64,000 nt of DNA from Candidatus Sumerlaeaceae bacterium (GTDB lineage: Bacteria > Sumerlaeota > Sumerlaeia > Sumerlaeales > Sumerlaeaceae). Under the pieces are notes generated by a model. That model was given only the letters and a program-made list of their open reading frames with translations, had not been told where the DNA came from and ran no database searches. Made by a program: the position numbers and the translations under genes. The stretch is taken from positions 1 through 64,000 of the forward strand of contig JAIBAT010000083.1 in assembly GCA_019695055.1 (NCBI GenBank). Direction: 5' to 3'. Shown piece after piece: positions 51,374 to 60,264 of this stretch; positions within the stretch are counted from its first letter, which is position 1; each line of letters starts with the position of its first letter.

Positions 51374-52345
51374 TCACTTGAAGTTTCGCCGGTTGAAGAT
51401 CAGGCATGCCAGGCTGAGAACACCTGCGACATACGTGATTCCGTAGACAACAACCACCCAGTCGATGGGCACACTGTGGATGGTGGGGGTTTTGGCATCC
51501 CATGGTCCGTGGACCGCATCGCTGAACTTGTCCAAGAGGGCGAGGTTAGGCGTGATGTGGGTGGCGACCATGGCGAACCAATATTTCATCTTGTCCGGGC
51601 CGACCAACTGCGCGACGCCCCCCGCCTTTTGCGCGAGTTTGTCCGCGTAGCGGAGAATGTCCTCGCAGAGGTTGCCGATGATAAAGGTAAGGAAGGTGAA
51701 GACTGCGCTGAGAGTCGGGGTGGAGAAGGTGGAGTAAAGGATCGCGAAAGCCGTGATGATCGCGAGGCTCATGGCGCTCATGAAGACGACGCGGAGCAGG
51801 TGATGGGTGATGGGCTCCCAGTAACCGAACAATGTTGCGATGCCCTTACCCGCCGCAATGAAGAACGCCTGGACATGATAGACATAGTAATTGCCCACGG
51901 ACTCGAATTTCCCGGGTCCAAGTTCCTTGAAGATCGCCTTGGTGACCACATCCGGCTGGGTGGCCTCGCGGAAATAGAGCACCGTGAAGAAGAAGATGCT
52001 CATGATGGCGATGTTCACGTAGACCGTGATGAGGAGGCCGAAGTACTTGCCGAGGATGAACTGCTGGCGGTCGATGGGCTTGGAGACAATGGTGTAAATG
52101 GTTTTACGCTCCATCTCGTTGTAGATGAGATAGATGCCCACAAAGACCGAGATGAGAAATCCGAAGAAGTCGATGGCGCCAAGGCCGAGGTCGATGACCA
52201 TTTTCTCGGGGGCGGCGATGGACAGATCGCTGATGACACTGGAGAAGCCCATGATGAGCAGGGCGAAGATCAGCAGGAAGTAGAGGACCTTGTTTCGAAC
52301 GGCTTCCTTGAAGGTGTTAAGGGCGATGGCCAGAATCTTACCCAT
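51374..52345 (-). CDS. ABC-2 type transport permease
   Basis: A 323-residue permease with about six helices (first at 20-38, VLYFLLIFALLIMGFSSVI; then about 65-80, 110-130, 180-210, 215-235 and 290-315). The helix-loop pattern ERKTIYTIVSKPIDRQQFILGKYFG is typical of NosY/GldF-like ABC-2 permeases. Its ATG shares one base with the ATPase stop codon (TAATG), so translation is coupled. With the ATPase it would export a substrate or act on the envelope. The third gene of the operon codes for a TPR-like anchored protein. Confidence 0.9.
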   Translation of the reverse strand: MGKILAIALNTFKEAVRNKVLYFLLIFALLIMGFSSVISDLSIAAPEKMVIDLGLGAIDFFGFLISVFVGIYLIYNEMERKTIYTIVSKPIDRQQFILGKYFGLLITVYVNIAIMSIFFFTVLYFREATQPDVVTKAIFKELGPGKFESVGNYYVYHVQAFFIAAGKGIATLFGYWEPITHHLLRVVFMSAMSLAIITAFAILYSTFSTPTLSAVFTFLTFIIGNLCEDILRYADKLAQKAGGVAQLVGPDKMKYWFAMVATHITPNLALLDKFSDAVHGPWDAKTPTIHSVPIDWVVVVYGITYVAGVLSLACLIFNRRNFK

Positions 52346-53343
52346 TAGCGCACCCCCGCCACGCCGGCAGTCTTGCTTTCGCCGGGCGCTTTTGAGACTT
52401 CGCGGATGAAGTATTCCTCGAGGGTTTCCTTGCGCGGGGTCAGGGAGACGAGCGTCGCCTTCTCCTGAACGATCTTGGCGAGAAGTTCGCGGGCCTGCGA
52501 TTCCTCTGGGAGGATCACGAGTACGTCGTTCTCGCGCTCGATGAATTTCACGGCATTCCTGCGGACGTTTTCCACTGTTTCCTTGGATAGTCCGCTGGCG
52601 ATGACCTCGTACTCCTTGACCTTGGGGCTGAGCAGGTGACCCAGCTCGCCCATGGCCGTCAGGCGGCCACGGTTCACAATGGCCACGCGGTCGCAGATCA
52701 ACTCGGCGTCGGAAAGAATGTGGGAACTGAAGAAGACTGTCTTGCCGCTCTCCTTCAGGCTGAGGATGATGTCGCGGATTTCCTTGCGACCGAGGGGGTC
52801 AAGGCCGGATTGGGGTTCGTCGAGCACCACGATTTTGGGATCGCTGATGATGGCCTGGGCCACGCCGATGCGCTGGAGCATGCCCTTGGAGTACCCCTTC
52901 AGGGGCAGGTTTGGCGCGTGGGCCGGAAGGCCGACGGTTTCAAACAATTCGGGGATGCGCTTGCGGCGCACCGACTTGGGCAGGCCGTAGAGCTGGCCAT
53001 AGTAGTCGAGGAACTCCTCGCCCTTGAGGTAATCGTAGAAGAACGGGTTCTCGGGGAGAAAGCCGATCTGCTGCTTGACCGACTTGTCGCCCAGCGGGCG
53101 GCCCATGATTTTCGCGGAGCCGCTGGAGGCGAAGAGGATCCCCATCAGGATTTTGATGGTGGTGGACTTTCCGGCGCCATTGGGGCCGAGAAGGCCGAAA
53201 ATCTCGCCTTCCTTCACTTCCAGGTCCAAGTTCTCGAGGGCCACGGTGCGCCGGAACCAATTGAATTTGATCCGGCCATACTCCACATCGATGAAGTCGT
53301 GGCTGTATATCTTGCTGAGTTTCTCAGTTTGGATGACAATCAT
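52345..53343 (-). CDS. ABC-2 transporter ATPase
   Basis: A 332-residue ATPase of the CcmA/NatA type: Walker A GPNGAGKST, Q-loop GFLPENP, signature GYSKGMLQRIG, Walker B IVVLDEPQSGLDPLG and switch His (SSHILSDAEL). The signature is YSKGM rather than LSGGQ, common in this group. The C-terminal 100 residues are the usual accessory domain. I start at MIVIQTEK (53343), since the longer frame to 53388 adds 15 residues without family similarity; the ribosome site is weak in both cases. It drives the permease encoded next. Confidence 0.92.
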   Translation of the reverse strand: MIVIQTEKLSKIYSHDFIDVEYGRIKFNWFRRTVALENLDLEVKEGEIFGLLGPNGAGKSTTIKILMGILFASSGSAKIMGRPLGDKSVKQQIGFLPENPFFYDYLKGEEFLDYYGQLYGLPKSVRRKRIPELFETVGLPAHAPNLPLKGYSKGMLQRIGVAQAIISDPKIVVLDEPQSGLDPLGRKEIRDIILSLKESGKTVFFSSHILSDAELICDRVAIVNRGRLTAMGELGHLLSPKVKEYEVIASGLSKETVENVRRNAVKFIERENDVLVILPEESQARELLAKIVQEKATLVSLTPRKETLEEYFIREVSKAPGESKTAGVAGVR

Positions 53344-53719
53344 AATTGTTGTCTTTTGGGGACAGGGGCCCGGCGCCCTGAAAGCCAAAAACGGCCCTCC
53401 ATTCGCCAGTGTTTCAAATACCTCCGCCTGCCTCCCTTGGGAAACCTCTCTATCTCGCTAATTTGTGCTAATTGAACAAAACCGGGCCCCATGACCGCCG
53501 GGGAACCAACTAAACGCGGGTCCCACGGTTGGCGTGTCAAGCGCAAGCCACCTGCCACGCAAAACCCAGTACTACATTCGCCGCAAGAAACATCTTCTAT
53601 GCCAGAACGGGAGGGGCGATTTGCCTAATTTCCGGGTCTGGGAGAACCTATTGAGAAGAAATTCCCAATTGAGTGGGTGGGAAACCTGTTGTCCATTTGT
53701 CCACTCCCGCAAAGAAATC

Positions 53720-53743
53720 GGCTGTCCGATGGCCGGACAAGCC
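53720..53743 (+). other. Hairpin 19 bases upstream of the 34-codon ORF
   Basis: GGCTGTCCG and CGGACAAGCC pair over nine positions with one bulged A and a five-base loop. The stem is followed by ATGGGGGCATTTTGTTT. It could act as a leaky terminator or 5' mRNA structure. Confidence 0.35.
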
Positions 53744-53761
53744 ATGGGGGCATTTTGTTTA

Positions 53762-53866
53762 ATGAAGCTAACAAAATTAAAACTAACCTGTTTATTATCA
53801 ATGTCTTGCATCGCCATCGGAGTTGCCAGTTGTGAGGCTGTGAATCAGGCACGTTTCGTGATTTAG
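53762..53866 (+). CDS. Possible 34-residue lipoprotein-like peptide
   Basis: ATG at 53762 opens a frame reading MKLTKLKLTCLLSMSCIAIG then VASC and ten more residues. The basic start, hydrophobic core and VASC lipobox resemble entericidin-type small lipoproteins, which would leave an 11-residue mature peptide. The ribosome site is weak and there is no homology evidence, so it may be chance. It lies just before the Ser-rich exported protein gene. Confidence 0.25.
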   Translation: MKLTKLKLTCLLSMSCIAIGVASCEAVNQARFVI

Positions 53867-53877
53867 ATGGCAATGCT

Positions 53878-54768
53878 ATGAAAAGGATTCTGGCAGTTTG
53901 CACGGCGTTAACAGTCCTTCTGGGAACAGTTGAGCCCACTTGGGCCCAGCCCCCAAAGAGTGATTCGAATCGGGGGGGCAGCCAAAACGGGGCCTCCAAG
54001 TTCTCGTTTTCGGGCATGACGCGCTCCAGCCGATCCGTGTCCTCCGATTCCAGTCCGAATTCCTTTTCGGGCAGTTCTCCGTCATTCTCCCGCAGCATGA
54101 ATTCCACTCCGTCCGAGATTTCCCAGGTTCAAAGCGCCGGCAGCAGCGACAAAGCCAAACCCTCGGACTCCGCGACCCCGCGTCGGTTTCCCGGATCCAG
54201 TATCCTGAGCATGCCAGGACGAATGATGCGCGGCAGCTCGGCGGATAAATCTGCCAAGAATACCAGCGCCGAAAAGACTCCAACGAATTTGTCGCATAGT
54301 TCCGACGATGATCCGGGACCGGTTGATTCAACCCGCACTGAAAGCAGCCCGACAGGCACACCCCGCGTGAAATCCGCGGTTCGATCTCCTGCGATGGAAG
54401 ATGGCATGTCGCGCATCGTTCCCGGCTATGACCAGCCCGCCACCACGCCGCGGGAGATGCAGGTGGATTTTAACAAGTGTACGGGCAAGCTGCGCGAAGC
54501 CCTGAAAGACCCCAAGAACAACAAAGCCGTGGAACAGGAGTTGGATGACATCCGCGCGAAATCCTCCGCGATGAAGGGTCTGCTCCGCGACCTTCCACTG
54601 GAGCAGCGCCTCAAGGTGAATAGCATCTCCCATTATTATGATGAAGGCGCCTCCCTCGTCGAAGAAGGCCGGTCCACCGGCGAAACCGAGAAGGTTAATC
54701 TTGGCCTGGAGAAAATGGATCAGGCCCACCAGCAACTTGAAAAACTGAACCGCAGCCAGAAACCCTAA
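53878..54768 (+). CDS. Exported Ser-rich protein, unknown
   Basis: A 296-residue exported protein with a signal peptide (KRILAVCTALTVLLGTVEPTWAQ). Residues 25-190 are low-complexity and Ser/Pro/Lys-rich (SRSVSSDSSPNSFSGSSPS), probably disordered. The C-terminal 100 residues are helical (FNKCTGKLREALKDPKNNKAVEQELDDIRA and ETEKVNLGLEKMDQAHQQLEKLN) and end in a coiled-coil-like tail. I recognise no family. Its stop lies 33 bases from the convergent membrane protein gene. It could be an envelope structural or periplasmic linker protein. Confidence 0.65.
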   Translation: MKRILAVCTALTVLLGTVEPTWAQPPKSDSNRGGSQNGASKFSFSGMTRSSRSVSSDSSPNSFSGSSPSFSRSMNSTPSEISQVQSAGSSDKAKPSDSATPRRFPGSSILSMPGRMMRGSSADKSAKNTSAEKTPTNLSHSSDDDPGPVDSTRTESSPTGTPRVKSAVRSPAMEDGMSRIVPGYDQPATTPREMQVDFNKCTGKLREALKDPKNNKAVEQELDDIRAKSSAMKGLLRDLPLEQRLKVNSISHYYDEGASLVEEGRSTGETEKVNLGLEKMDQAHQQLEKLNRSQKP

Positions 54769-54801
54769 TCAGCGGTATTCGCCCCCCTTCCAACCCTCCC
54801 T

Positions 54802-57048
54802 TTAGCGTTCCCCCTGAAGCTTTTGCCACTCCTGCCGGTCCGAATCACCCAAGAGTTTCAGGTTGTCGAGTTTGCGATAGATTTCCATGGTTTCTGTGGT
54901 TCGCCCTTCCCTTCTGTTTAATTCAATGAGGCTTCTGATGGGACCGGCAAAGAAGGTTCCGTAGAGCGCGTGCTGGCGCCCGGGATACGCACCCGCCCGG
55001 CTAAAGAAGAGGTCGGCCCGGCCCTCAAGCACCTTGCGCTGGAAGGCCTTGAGACGATCCACACTGGGGCGCCGCGCCTCCTTTCGATTGTAGGACTCGA
55101 TCAGGCGGTCCTGGATTCCCATGTCGAAGGGATTGTAGCGGAATCCCCTCTCCAGGATGGCGCGCTCGAGGGCGAGGTCGCCCTTCACCCGGGCTTCGTA
55201 TGACAGGCTGGCGAGGCGGCTGGGAACGTAGATGGACCGGTCGTCTGTCAATTCCGCGGCGGCTTTCCGGTCAGCGTCGCTCACAACGCCTGGGGCAAGG
55301 GCCAGAATCCAATCCGACCAGAGTCGTGGGTACGAATCGCGGATACCATCCAGACACTTCTGCAGCGTCGCCGTGGAATTGGAATCTCTTGCCAGAAGAA
55401 AACTTGCTGCGGGCTGGGAAAGATCGAGGTCTGCACCCGCTTCTTGAAGGCTGACCTTTCCCGAAATGATCTCCGCCAACCTTGCGTCGCGCTTCGTGGG
55501 GTGACTTTTCCCAAGGAGCATCAAGCCATTCAACAGAATGACGCTGGCGCATAATCCCATAAGCAGCCACGTCGCGAATTTCCGGGAACGAGGAACACCA
55601 ATCCGGGACATCATGAACGCCAGACCGCAGATAAGCACAACTCCCGGCAGCACAATGACCATGGCGCCGGAACAATCAGCATTCAGCAAGGCCATCGCAG
55701 CCGCGTCGGACTGAACCAAGGCCGTCGCAGCCCAATTCGGGAACCAGAAAAGTTGTTCGCGCAGATTCCACAAATCGCTGACAAAAAAGGGGTCAAACAT
55801 CCGGCGAACAAAAGCCGTAACCAGTAAAACATTGGCAATCGATGCGACGGTGACGAAGATCGGGGGAAGAATGCGGCTGGCGCCGCGAAAGCGCGAAAAG
55901 ACCGCCGCAAGGCCCAGCGCCAATATCGGCAGCACCGTACAGAAGCGGCGCGCGCCGAAAGAAGCGTTGCCAAACCAGTCCCACGGCGAGGCATTGATGT
56001 AAACGGACAGAAGAAAATAGGCGGCCATCGAGATGGGAATCAGGTTTCGACGCGAACGGACGGCCCAAACAATCAAACCGATGGTGGCGACCAGGAGCAA
56101 CGGATGCCAGTAGTACAATCCATGCCAACCGGAAAACAGGACATCGATTATGGCGGGCGATTTCCACTGCATGTAGGCGTCGCCCTGAGGCATGGTGATC
56201 CAGGCGCCAAACCACGTTTTCCAGTAAACCAATTGAAGGGAAATCAAGAGGGCGAGGATTGCACCGCCGGCCGCGAGCCCGGCAATTGCCACCATCCTTC
56301 GCCGCGAAAGCCTCCCCTGCCGCGCTGCCTGGATCCAGAACGCCGCGGGAATTACCCCGAGGGTAATATCCTGCCAGCGAACGAGCGACGCCAGTCCCAG
56401 CGCGCCGGAAATCAGGAGATAACCCTGAAGGCTGTCGAACCGCCGGTGGCGAAAGCACAGAAAAATAAGAAGCGCGGCACAGAAGGCAGACTGTGCGTGC
56501 GACATGGCCGGGTCACCGAAGGTATAGGCAAGTAGCGGGGAGGCCACCGCAACCCCAAGCGCGGCCAGCAGGCTGTCTCTTGGGCGAAAACAGGCGCGGC
56601 AAACATGATACATCAGCACAAGTGCCAGAAACCCATAGCAAACGGTGCCCAACGAAGCCGCCATACAGTAGGGTCGGGAGAATCGGTCGGCGCTCCAACC
56701 GGGCGGTGCCGTGGCGGCAATGCCGGCCACCAGCCCCACAAGCCTCACAGGCGCTACAAATGGCGCCCACAGCAGTGCGTTCCCAATCGGGAACCTATCC
56801 ACGAAAGCCCCCAGAGGGCCGGGGCGAAGTATGCTGTCCCGAATTGTTCCGCTGGAGTTGGCCGAAAGGCAGAAATCATTGGCGACGTCCAGGTCGCCAT
56901 CGTGCAGAAGGGAGGATAGATAAACATAATAGTAGGTCTGGTCGCACCCGCCGCCGCTCCATGGGGAAAACAGCATGAGATAGAGGACAAGCCAGACCAG
57001 CGCCAAGATGAGGTGGTGGCGGCGAAGTATTTTGGCGGGTGTCCTCAT
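54802..57048 (-). CDS. Polytopic membrane protein, GT-C-like, with helical C-terminal tail
   Basis: A 748-residue protein with about 11-13 helices over residues 12-510 and a soluble, helical tail of about 200 residues. The large hydrophilic loop after helix 1 (SPWSGGGCDQTYYYVYLSSLLHDGDLDVAN) carries Asp residues in the position where GT-C glycosyltransferases have their catalytic D/E motif. Such enzymes transfer sugars from polyprenyl phosphate in the membrane. The tail (ERAILERGFRYNPFDMGIQDRLIESYNR) is TPR-like. The GT-C assignment rests on topology and this loop. The gene stands alone. Confidence 0.68.
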   Translation of the reverse strand: MRTPAKILRRHHLILALVWLVLYLMLFSPWSGGGCDQTYYYVYLSSLLHDGDLDVANDFCLSANSSGTIRDSILRPGPLGAFVDRFPIGNALLWAPFVAPVRLVGLVAGIAATAPPGWSADRFSRPYCMAASLGTVCYGFLALVLMYHVCRACFRPRDSLLAALGVAVASPLLAYTFGDPAMSHAQSAFCAALLIFLCFRHRRFDSLQGYLLISGALGLASLVRWQDITLGVIPAAFWIQAARQGRLSRRRMVAIAGLAAGGAILALLISLQLVYWKTWFGAWITMPQGDAYMQWKSPAIIDVLFSGWHGLYYWHPLLLVATIGLIVWAVRSRRNLIPISMAAYFLLSVYINASPWDWFGNASFGARRFCTVLPILALGLAAVFSRFRGASRILPPIFVTVASIANVLLVTAFVRRMFDPFFVSDLWNLREQLFWFPNWAATALVQSDAAAMALLNADCSGAMVIVLPGVVLICGLAFMMSRIGVPRSRKFATWLLMGLCASVILLNGLMLLGKSHPTKRDARLAEIISGKVSLQEAGADLDLSQPAASFLLARDSNSTATLQKCLDGIRDSYPRLWSDWILALAPGVVSDADRKAAAELTDDRSIYVPSRLASLSYEARVKGDLALERAILERGFRYNPFDMGIQDRLIESYNRKEARRPSVDRLKAFQRKVLEGRADLFFSRAGAYPGRQHALYGTFFAGPIRSLIELNRREGRTTETMEIYRKLDNLKLLGDSDRQEWQKLQGER

Positions 57049-57390
57049 TGTGCCGTTCGGAAATGTTGGTGGACTGTATTGTTCATGCGAGTTGGATAGT
57101 ACCCATCGGCATAGTGGCCACGCAGAGGAGGCTTGAAGTCAAGCGCGAGACCCAGATGCTCCATATGTTTGGCCTCAGCATCTTCCATGCGCGTGTGGCT
57201 TCAACATTTTCACAGGCATGTCACTGGTCCCATCTCGCAAGGTTCCCTTATCATTTTTCTACAGAGCCGGCCTTGACTTCGGTTTTCGGACGGTTAGGAT
57301 TTATCTCTTATTTCACGAGGTTGCGTCTGACGGGGTCTGGCCGTTCAGCAACCCCTGAGGCCGCTCCTCCATTCGAAAGGAGCCCGCAGG
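57049..57390. other. Divergent intergenic region, 342 bases
   Basis: It lies between the GT-C-like gene (minus) and the EEP nuclease gene (plus). The only feature I can support is a sigma70-type promoter at 57273-57300 facing the nuclease gene. I see no gene or strong terminator. Confidence 0.5.
57273..57300 (+). promoter_or_regulatory. Candidate sigma70-type promoter of the EEP nuclease gene
   Basis: TTGACT (57273-57278) and TAGGAT (57295-57300) are separated by 16 bases, about 90 bases before the ATG. AAAGGAG lies 8 bases before that ATG. The leader can form a small GGGGT/ACCCC hairpin. Confidence 0.45.
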
Positions 57391-58263
57391 ATGAAGAAGT
57401 CATCGTTGTTGATGCTGTTGCTTGCAGTGCTTGCAGTCGTCTTGCCTTCCCCCGGCTACTCGGCCGCCTACCTCAGGGTGGTGAGCTGGAATTTGCGCCA
57501 CGAGGGGTACAGTGGTGAAACAAATTACACGGGTGACGCCAACCAGATTTGGCAGCAGTTTGGTTCAAGCAGTACCAGCCCCAACGGGTGTGACGTCGTG
57601 CTTTGCCAGGAGGTCATGTATGACACGGCCGCCTCCGGCATTGCGAGTGCCCTTACCTCGGTCAGCGGTGTAAACTGGAGTTACGCGGTGACCGCGGCCA
57701 TTGGGCGCACTACCTACAAGGAGCGCTACGCTGTCATTTATCGCACCGACAACGTCTCGTTGCTGTCCTCGACGGTTTATAACGACACAAACGACAAGTT
57801 TGAGCGTGAGCCCCAGATTGTGAAAGTGCGTCACATCGCCACCGGGGAGGACTACACGTTCATCAACTGGCACACGATCTTCGGCACCACGGCCGAGCGG
57901 CAGCAGGAAATCGCCGACATCGTAACCGTGTTCAACAGTGTGCAAAACGGGAGTACTGCGGACGAGGATGTCATTCTCTTAGGCGACCACAATGCGGACG
58001 CAACCTCCGCCTGGTGGGCCAATCTTAAGAGCACGTCCTATGTTTCGCCAGCAGTTACCTATAAGGTGAACGACCTGACGACCATCAATTCGTCCGGCGC
58101 TTATGCCAGCGCTTACGACCACTTCTGGATGCAGACGTCCTATGTGACCGAGTACTCCAGCTCGGGTCGCGACTATGTGGCGAGTCCGCTCAATCTGTAT
58201 AATAATTTATCGGACCACGCGCCGATCTGGCTGAAGCTCTACTCGTCCAGCGACACGGATTAG
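57391..58263 (+). CDS. Secreted endonuclease/exonuclease/phosphatase-family protein
   Basis: A 290-residue exported protein with a signal peptide (SSLLMLLLAVLAVVLPSPGYSA). The DNase I-like fold motifs are all present: SWNLRHEG (Asn), CQEV (metal-binding Glu), YKERYAVIYR, FINWHT (His), LLGDHNAD (Asp/Asn), DHFWM and LSDHAPIWLKL (catalytic Asp-His). It is likely a secreted nuclease, though phosphodiesterase activity is possible. AAGGAG lies 8 bases before the ATG. A strong terminator follows 27 bases after the stop. The C-terminus (YSSSDTD) has no sorting signal. Confidence 0.92.
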   Translation: MKKSSLLMLLLAVLAVVLPSPGYSAAYLRVVSWNLRHEGYSGETNYTGDANQIWQQFGSSSTSPNGCDVVLCQEVMYDTAASGIASALTSVSGVNWSYAVTAAIGRTTYKERYAVIYRTDNVSLLSSTVYNDTNDKFEREPQIVKVRHIATGEDYTFINWHTIFGTTAERQQEIADIVTVFNSVQNGSTADEDVILLGDHNADATSAWWANLKSTSYVSPAVTYKVNDLTTINSSGAYASAYDHFWMQTSYVTEYSSSGRDYVASPLNLYNNLSDHAPIWLKLYSSSDTD

Positions 58264-58290
58264 TCCCCTGGCGGCAAAGCAATTCCTTCA

Positions 58291-58335
58291 CGCCCGAGGT
58301 GCCCGTTATCGGCACTTCGGGCGTGTTTCTTTTTT
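58291..58335 (+). terminator. Rho-independent terminator after the EEP nuclease gene
   Basis: CGCCCGAGGTGCC and GGCACTTCGGGCG form a 13-bp stem with one G·U pair and a 7-base loop, followed by TGTTTCTTTTTT. This is a textbook intrinsic terminator. Confidence 0.9.
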
Positions 58336-58380
58336 ACCTGAAATTGCAGACACCATTATCGTGGCCAGGCGAGCCGCCCG

Positions 58381-60162
58381 ATGACCAACTCCCGACTGGC
58401 CGCCGTTGTGGTCTCGTGCGTCGTGATCTTTGCCGGCGTGGTTTGGTATGCCAATCGAGGCGTCGCCCCAAAGGCTCCCATGGCTGTTACGCCAGCGGCC
58501 ATCCCAAACAAAATAGATCCAACGGTAACCCGTGTCATTTCCAAAGAGCCGGCACGGGCAGCATCCGTCATAGTCAAAGGGTCGCCCCAATCAGGCATCG
58601 GCCCTACAACGATCACGCTGACTGCGCATCTGCGTCATTCGGAACTTGGGACGTCCACAGAGGTTCACGCGCTTGTCGGTCCCGCTTTCATCAGTGACGA
58701 CGATCTGCTGGAGCGCCAGGCATGGCTGGCCCGCGGAGGGCAAGGTGCCGGCGCAACCGATGTGCTGGACCTGGCCAATGTTCGCAGCTATCTGCCCGCC
58801 CCGACAGGACCCGAAGGGGGTGGATCTCTTGTGGGGCCCATGGCGGTTCCCCGGGCACCCGTGTATGACATCATCGCGTGGCCGGATGATCGCGAGTTCT
58901 TTCGGAAACGCCACACTGTGGAGGCCAATGCAACCTCCATCGATGCAGGCGAACTGCACGGGACACCGTCCACCGGATTAATCCTTGAGTTCACAAGCAA
59001 CACCCTTGCGCAAAGGTCCTTCGTCGTGCGCCTCCTGCGGGGGCTGGATCCGGCCGACCCGACCGGCACCGAACGAGCCTCGCGACATCTGCCCGTCGTG
59101 CGCGCCATTCGCCCCGACATCGCCGACGCCCTGCAGCAGGGCGACACACTCCTGTTTTCGGCCACGGGTCAAAATCGCCTGGTGCCGCTGCTGCCCGACC
59201 CGCGAATTCGCATTGTCGTCTCCACGGTGACGGGAGCAGAAGGCAAACCTGTGGAACTGGAACTGAAGGAGGGGCAGATCCGAACAGCCGCCCTCGACAT
59301 CAGCAGCATCTTCGCCAATGGCGCGGCTGATCAGGTTGCCCTGACCGCAAGGGTGCTCATTGGAAACTCGCAGAAGCCGCTTCGCAATGCTTCCATCGAA
59401 AGATTGGATTCCCCCCTGCCCCAAAAGCAGCGCCTGCGAGACGACGGGTCATGCGATTTCGTCGGCCTGCCGGCCCGCGAGAAGTCGCAGTTCGAAGTCA
59501 CGGTGGACGAAACAACGGCGAGTCGCCCCCTCTCACCCCCACGGCACTTGTTTACATTTGATCCGGGCCCGGAAACAAGCGGCCAGGCCACAAGGGAAAT
59601 CATCTGGCGAATCCCGGCGCTCAACTGGCTCACTGCTGAAATGGATGCCGTTACTGCAAAAGCCGCATCCAGTTCGACCCATCCCCATTTCCCGATATTC
59701 GCACTGCAACGGCGTGTGGAACCCGGCGGCCGCTGGCGAATGACACAGTCCGATCATTTTCCACGGGAGGGGAACAAGGTTAGCGCGTCCATTTCCCAAC
59801 CGGGCACCTTTCGTCTCGTCGTCATGCTGTCCCCTTTTCATCAGGAGGAAACTGCGGCAGTGGAATTTGACGAGAACACCGGCGAAAAGACCGCCTCCCT
59901 CACCCCCCGCGCCGCCACCCAGCGCAATCTGACGGTTGTTTCCGCCGATGGACAGCCCGTTGCCGGTGCCTACGTCACGGTTTCAGGCCCCAGCGGTTCC
60001 GTGCCACCGGCGGAAGGAATCACGAATTCCGCGGGACAATTTAATCTGGGGCCGGTGAATGTGGATCTCATCCACGCGAGAATTTCCGCGAGCGGCAAAC
60101 GGACCGTCGAGAGGGATATTTCCGTCCCTCCCGGCCAGGAAGACCTGAAGGTGCAGTTCTGA
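58381..60162 (+). CDS. Membrane-anchored protein of unknown function with C-terminal beta domain
   Basis: A 593-residue protein with an N-terminal helix (LAAVVVSCVVIFAGVVWYANRG) and a large, probably periplasmic, part. The last 85 residues (LTVVSADGQPVAGAYVTVSGPSG and GQFNLGPVNV) are a carboxypeptidase regulatory-like (CarboxypepD_reg) beta domain. The middle (about 60-500) is beta-rich, with no motif I can name. Its ribosome site (GGCGAG) is weak. It starts 46 bases after the terminator and is followed by the epimerase gene on the same strand. No function can be assigned. Confidence 0.65.
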   Translation: MTNSRLAAVVVSCVVIFAGVVWYANRGVAPKAPMAVTPAAIPNKIDPTVTRVISKEPARAASVIVKGSPQSGIGPTTITLTAHLRHSELGTSTEVHALVGPAFISDDDLLERQAWLARGGQGAGATDVLDLANVRSYLPAPTGPEGGGSLVGPMAVPRAPVYDIIAWPDDREFFRKRHTVEANATSIDAGELHGTPSTGLILEFTSNTLAQRSFVVRLLRGLDPADPTGTERASRHLPVVRAIRPDIADALQQGDTLLFSATGQNRLVPLLPDPRIRIVVSTVTGAEGKPVELELKEGQIRTAALDISSIFANGAADQVALTARVLIGNSQKPLRNASIERLDSPLPQKQRLRDDGSCDFVGLPAREKSQFEVTVDETTASRPLSPPRHLFTFDPGPETSGQATREIIWRIPALNWLTAEMDAVTAKAASSSTHPHFPIFALQRRVEPGGRWRMTQSDHFPREGNKVSASISQPGTFRLVVMLSPFHQEETAAVEFDENTGEKTASLTPRAATQRNLTVVSADGQPVAGAYVTVSGPSGSVPPAEGITNSAGQFNLGPVNVDLIHARISASGKRTVERDISVPPGQEDLKVQF

Positions 60163-60264
60163 CACGGGAATGGTGCGCGGAAATTCCCTCGCAATGCGCG
60201 AATTCCCGCGGCTTCCATGGCTACCACAATCTCATGAAATAATGGGAAGGATGGCGGCACAGAG

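Larger units (their letters stand above)
53344..53877. other. Divergent intergenic region, 534 bases
   Basis: This region separates the ABC-2 operon (minus) from the Ser-rich exported protein gene (plus). It is richer in A and T near 53760-53810 than the rest of the window. It holds a hairpin (53720-53743) and a possible 34-codon lipoprotein-like ORF (53762-53866). I see no clear -35/-10 pair. Confidence 0.5.

Noticed and set aside
60171-60218. Imperfect hairpin upstream of the epimerase gene
   Set aside because: CGCGGAAATTC and GAATTCCCGCG pair with one mismatch, but there is a 13-base loop and no T run; role unclear.
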